Program-made: the position numbers and the translations under genes
In this document: positions 4,850 through 5,068 of the stretch, piece by piece
Numbering within the stretch: the stretch's first letter is position 1
Layout: each line of letters begins with the position of its first letter
Source: Anaerolineae bacterium
GTDB taxonomy: Bacteria; Chloroflexota; Anaerolineae; JAAYZQ01
Direction of reading: 5' to 3'
DNA: 5,068 nt
Assembly (NCBI GenBank): GCA_016926595.1
Contig: JAFGOG010000246.1
Span: forward strand, 1 to 5,068
Notes under the pieces: model-generated
Told to the model about the DNA's origin: nothing
Databases searched by the model: none
What the model saw: the letters and a program-made list of their open reading frames with translations, nothing else

Positions 4850-5068
4850 GTGGCGAGACGAACGGAATTTGTACCCTATCGGCCCAAGACGATCCTCAAC
4901 AAGGGCAAGCGCGCCGATCACTGGTTCTGGACGCGATATAGCGCATACCCGTATATTGGCTGTCAGCATCGGTGCATCTTTTGCTATTGCAGGGAAAAAC
5001 GCTACTGCCCCTTTGAGGATCTCGACGATTTCGGCTATGTGGTCAAGATCAAGGAGAATGCGCCCGAG
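4850..5068 (+). CDS. Radical SAM protein, spore photoproduct lyase-like (SplB/COG1533), N-terminal part
   Basis: The first 73 residues are visible and the frame is open to the window edge. The GTG at 4850 is chosen because an in-frame TAG lies at 4835-4837, there is no ATG between, and GAGGT (4839-4843) sits 6 bases upstream. Cys38, Cys42 and Cys45 form the CxxxCxxC motif (GCQHRCIFCYC) that binds the [4Fe-4S] cluster used to cleave S-adenosylmethionine. The preceding YSAYPYIG and the following FGYVVKIKENAPE match the SPL-like radical SAM group, where N.Y.GC.H.C.YCYAR and V.VK.NAPE are typical. Two further cysteines (47, 53) lie near the motif. True spore photoproduct lyases repair thymine dimers in endospores; most relatives in non-sporulating bacteria have unknown substrates, so DNA repair should not be assumed. 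The radical SAM call is firm, the subgroup likely. Confidence 0.9.
   Translation, partial: MARRTEFVPYRPKTILNKGKRADHWFWTRYSAYPYIGCQHRCIFCYCREKRYCPFEDLDDFGYVVKIKENAPE

Noticed and set aside
1..5068. CRISPR arrays, tRNA or rRNA genes, insertion sequences, phage or toxin-antitoxin systems
   Set aside because: No repeat-spacer pattern, no cloverleaf or rRNA signature, no transposase motif and no terminal inverted repeats were found by eye on either strand.

Overview
The window is GC-rich bacterial DNA, most likely from a Chloroflexota (Anaerolineae-like) chromosome. That assignment is an inference. It rests on three things: a secreted protein ending in a YLPLVLRN-type tail, a small RFWxEW/RWRGRIEH protein that resembles short Chloroflexota proteins I recall, and two near-identical extended -10 promoters (TGTGCTATACT and TGTGCTAAAAT). 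No phage, insertion sequence, CRISPR array, tRNA or rRNA was seen.

Layout, left to right. (1) Positions 2-340 hold the C-terminal end of a family 5 (peptide/nickel type) ABC-transporter substrate-binding protein, + strand, cut by the window edge. (2) After an extended -10 promoter (417-448) comes a 195-residue exported NTF2/SnoaL-like protein (514-1101) that ends in a complete LPETG sortase signal. (3) A 14-bp inverted repeat (1138-1174) separates it from a 78-residue soluble protein of unknown function (1234-1470). (4) About 310 bases with no supported gene follow. (5) Next is a 712-residue secreted protein (1783-3921): a signal peptide, five GH43/GH130-like beta-propeller repeats, two diverged copies of a roughly 170-residue module I cannot name, and the YLPLVLRN tail. 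(6) A strong hairpin (3942-3980) lies between this gene and a convergent minus-strand fragment. (7) Positions 4001-4785 are a gene graveyard: the C-terminal part of a DUF1722 (YbgA-like) protein on the minus strand, then a broken methionyl-tRNA synthetase fragment on the plus strand with an in-frame stop and frame changes. (8) A near-consensus promoter (4760-4788) then drives a GTG-started radical SAM protein of the spore-photoproduct-lyase-like (SplB/COG1533) type, which runs off the right edge.

The intact genes do not form an obvious pathway. Three of the four larger ones are extracytoplasmic: a solute-binding protein, a putatively wall-anchored NTF2-like protein and a secreted propeller protein. 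The intervals between them are long enough (over 120 bases) that each is probably its own transcription unit. The least ordinary content is the LPETG-anchored NTF2 protein, the duplicated module in the propeller protein, and the pseudogene pair next to the radical SAM gene.
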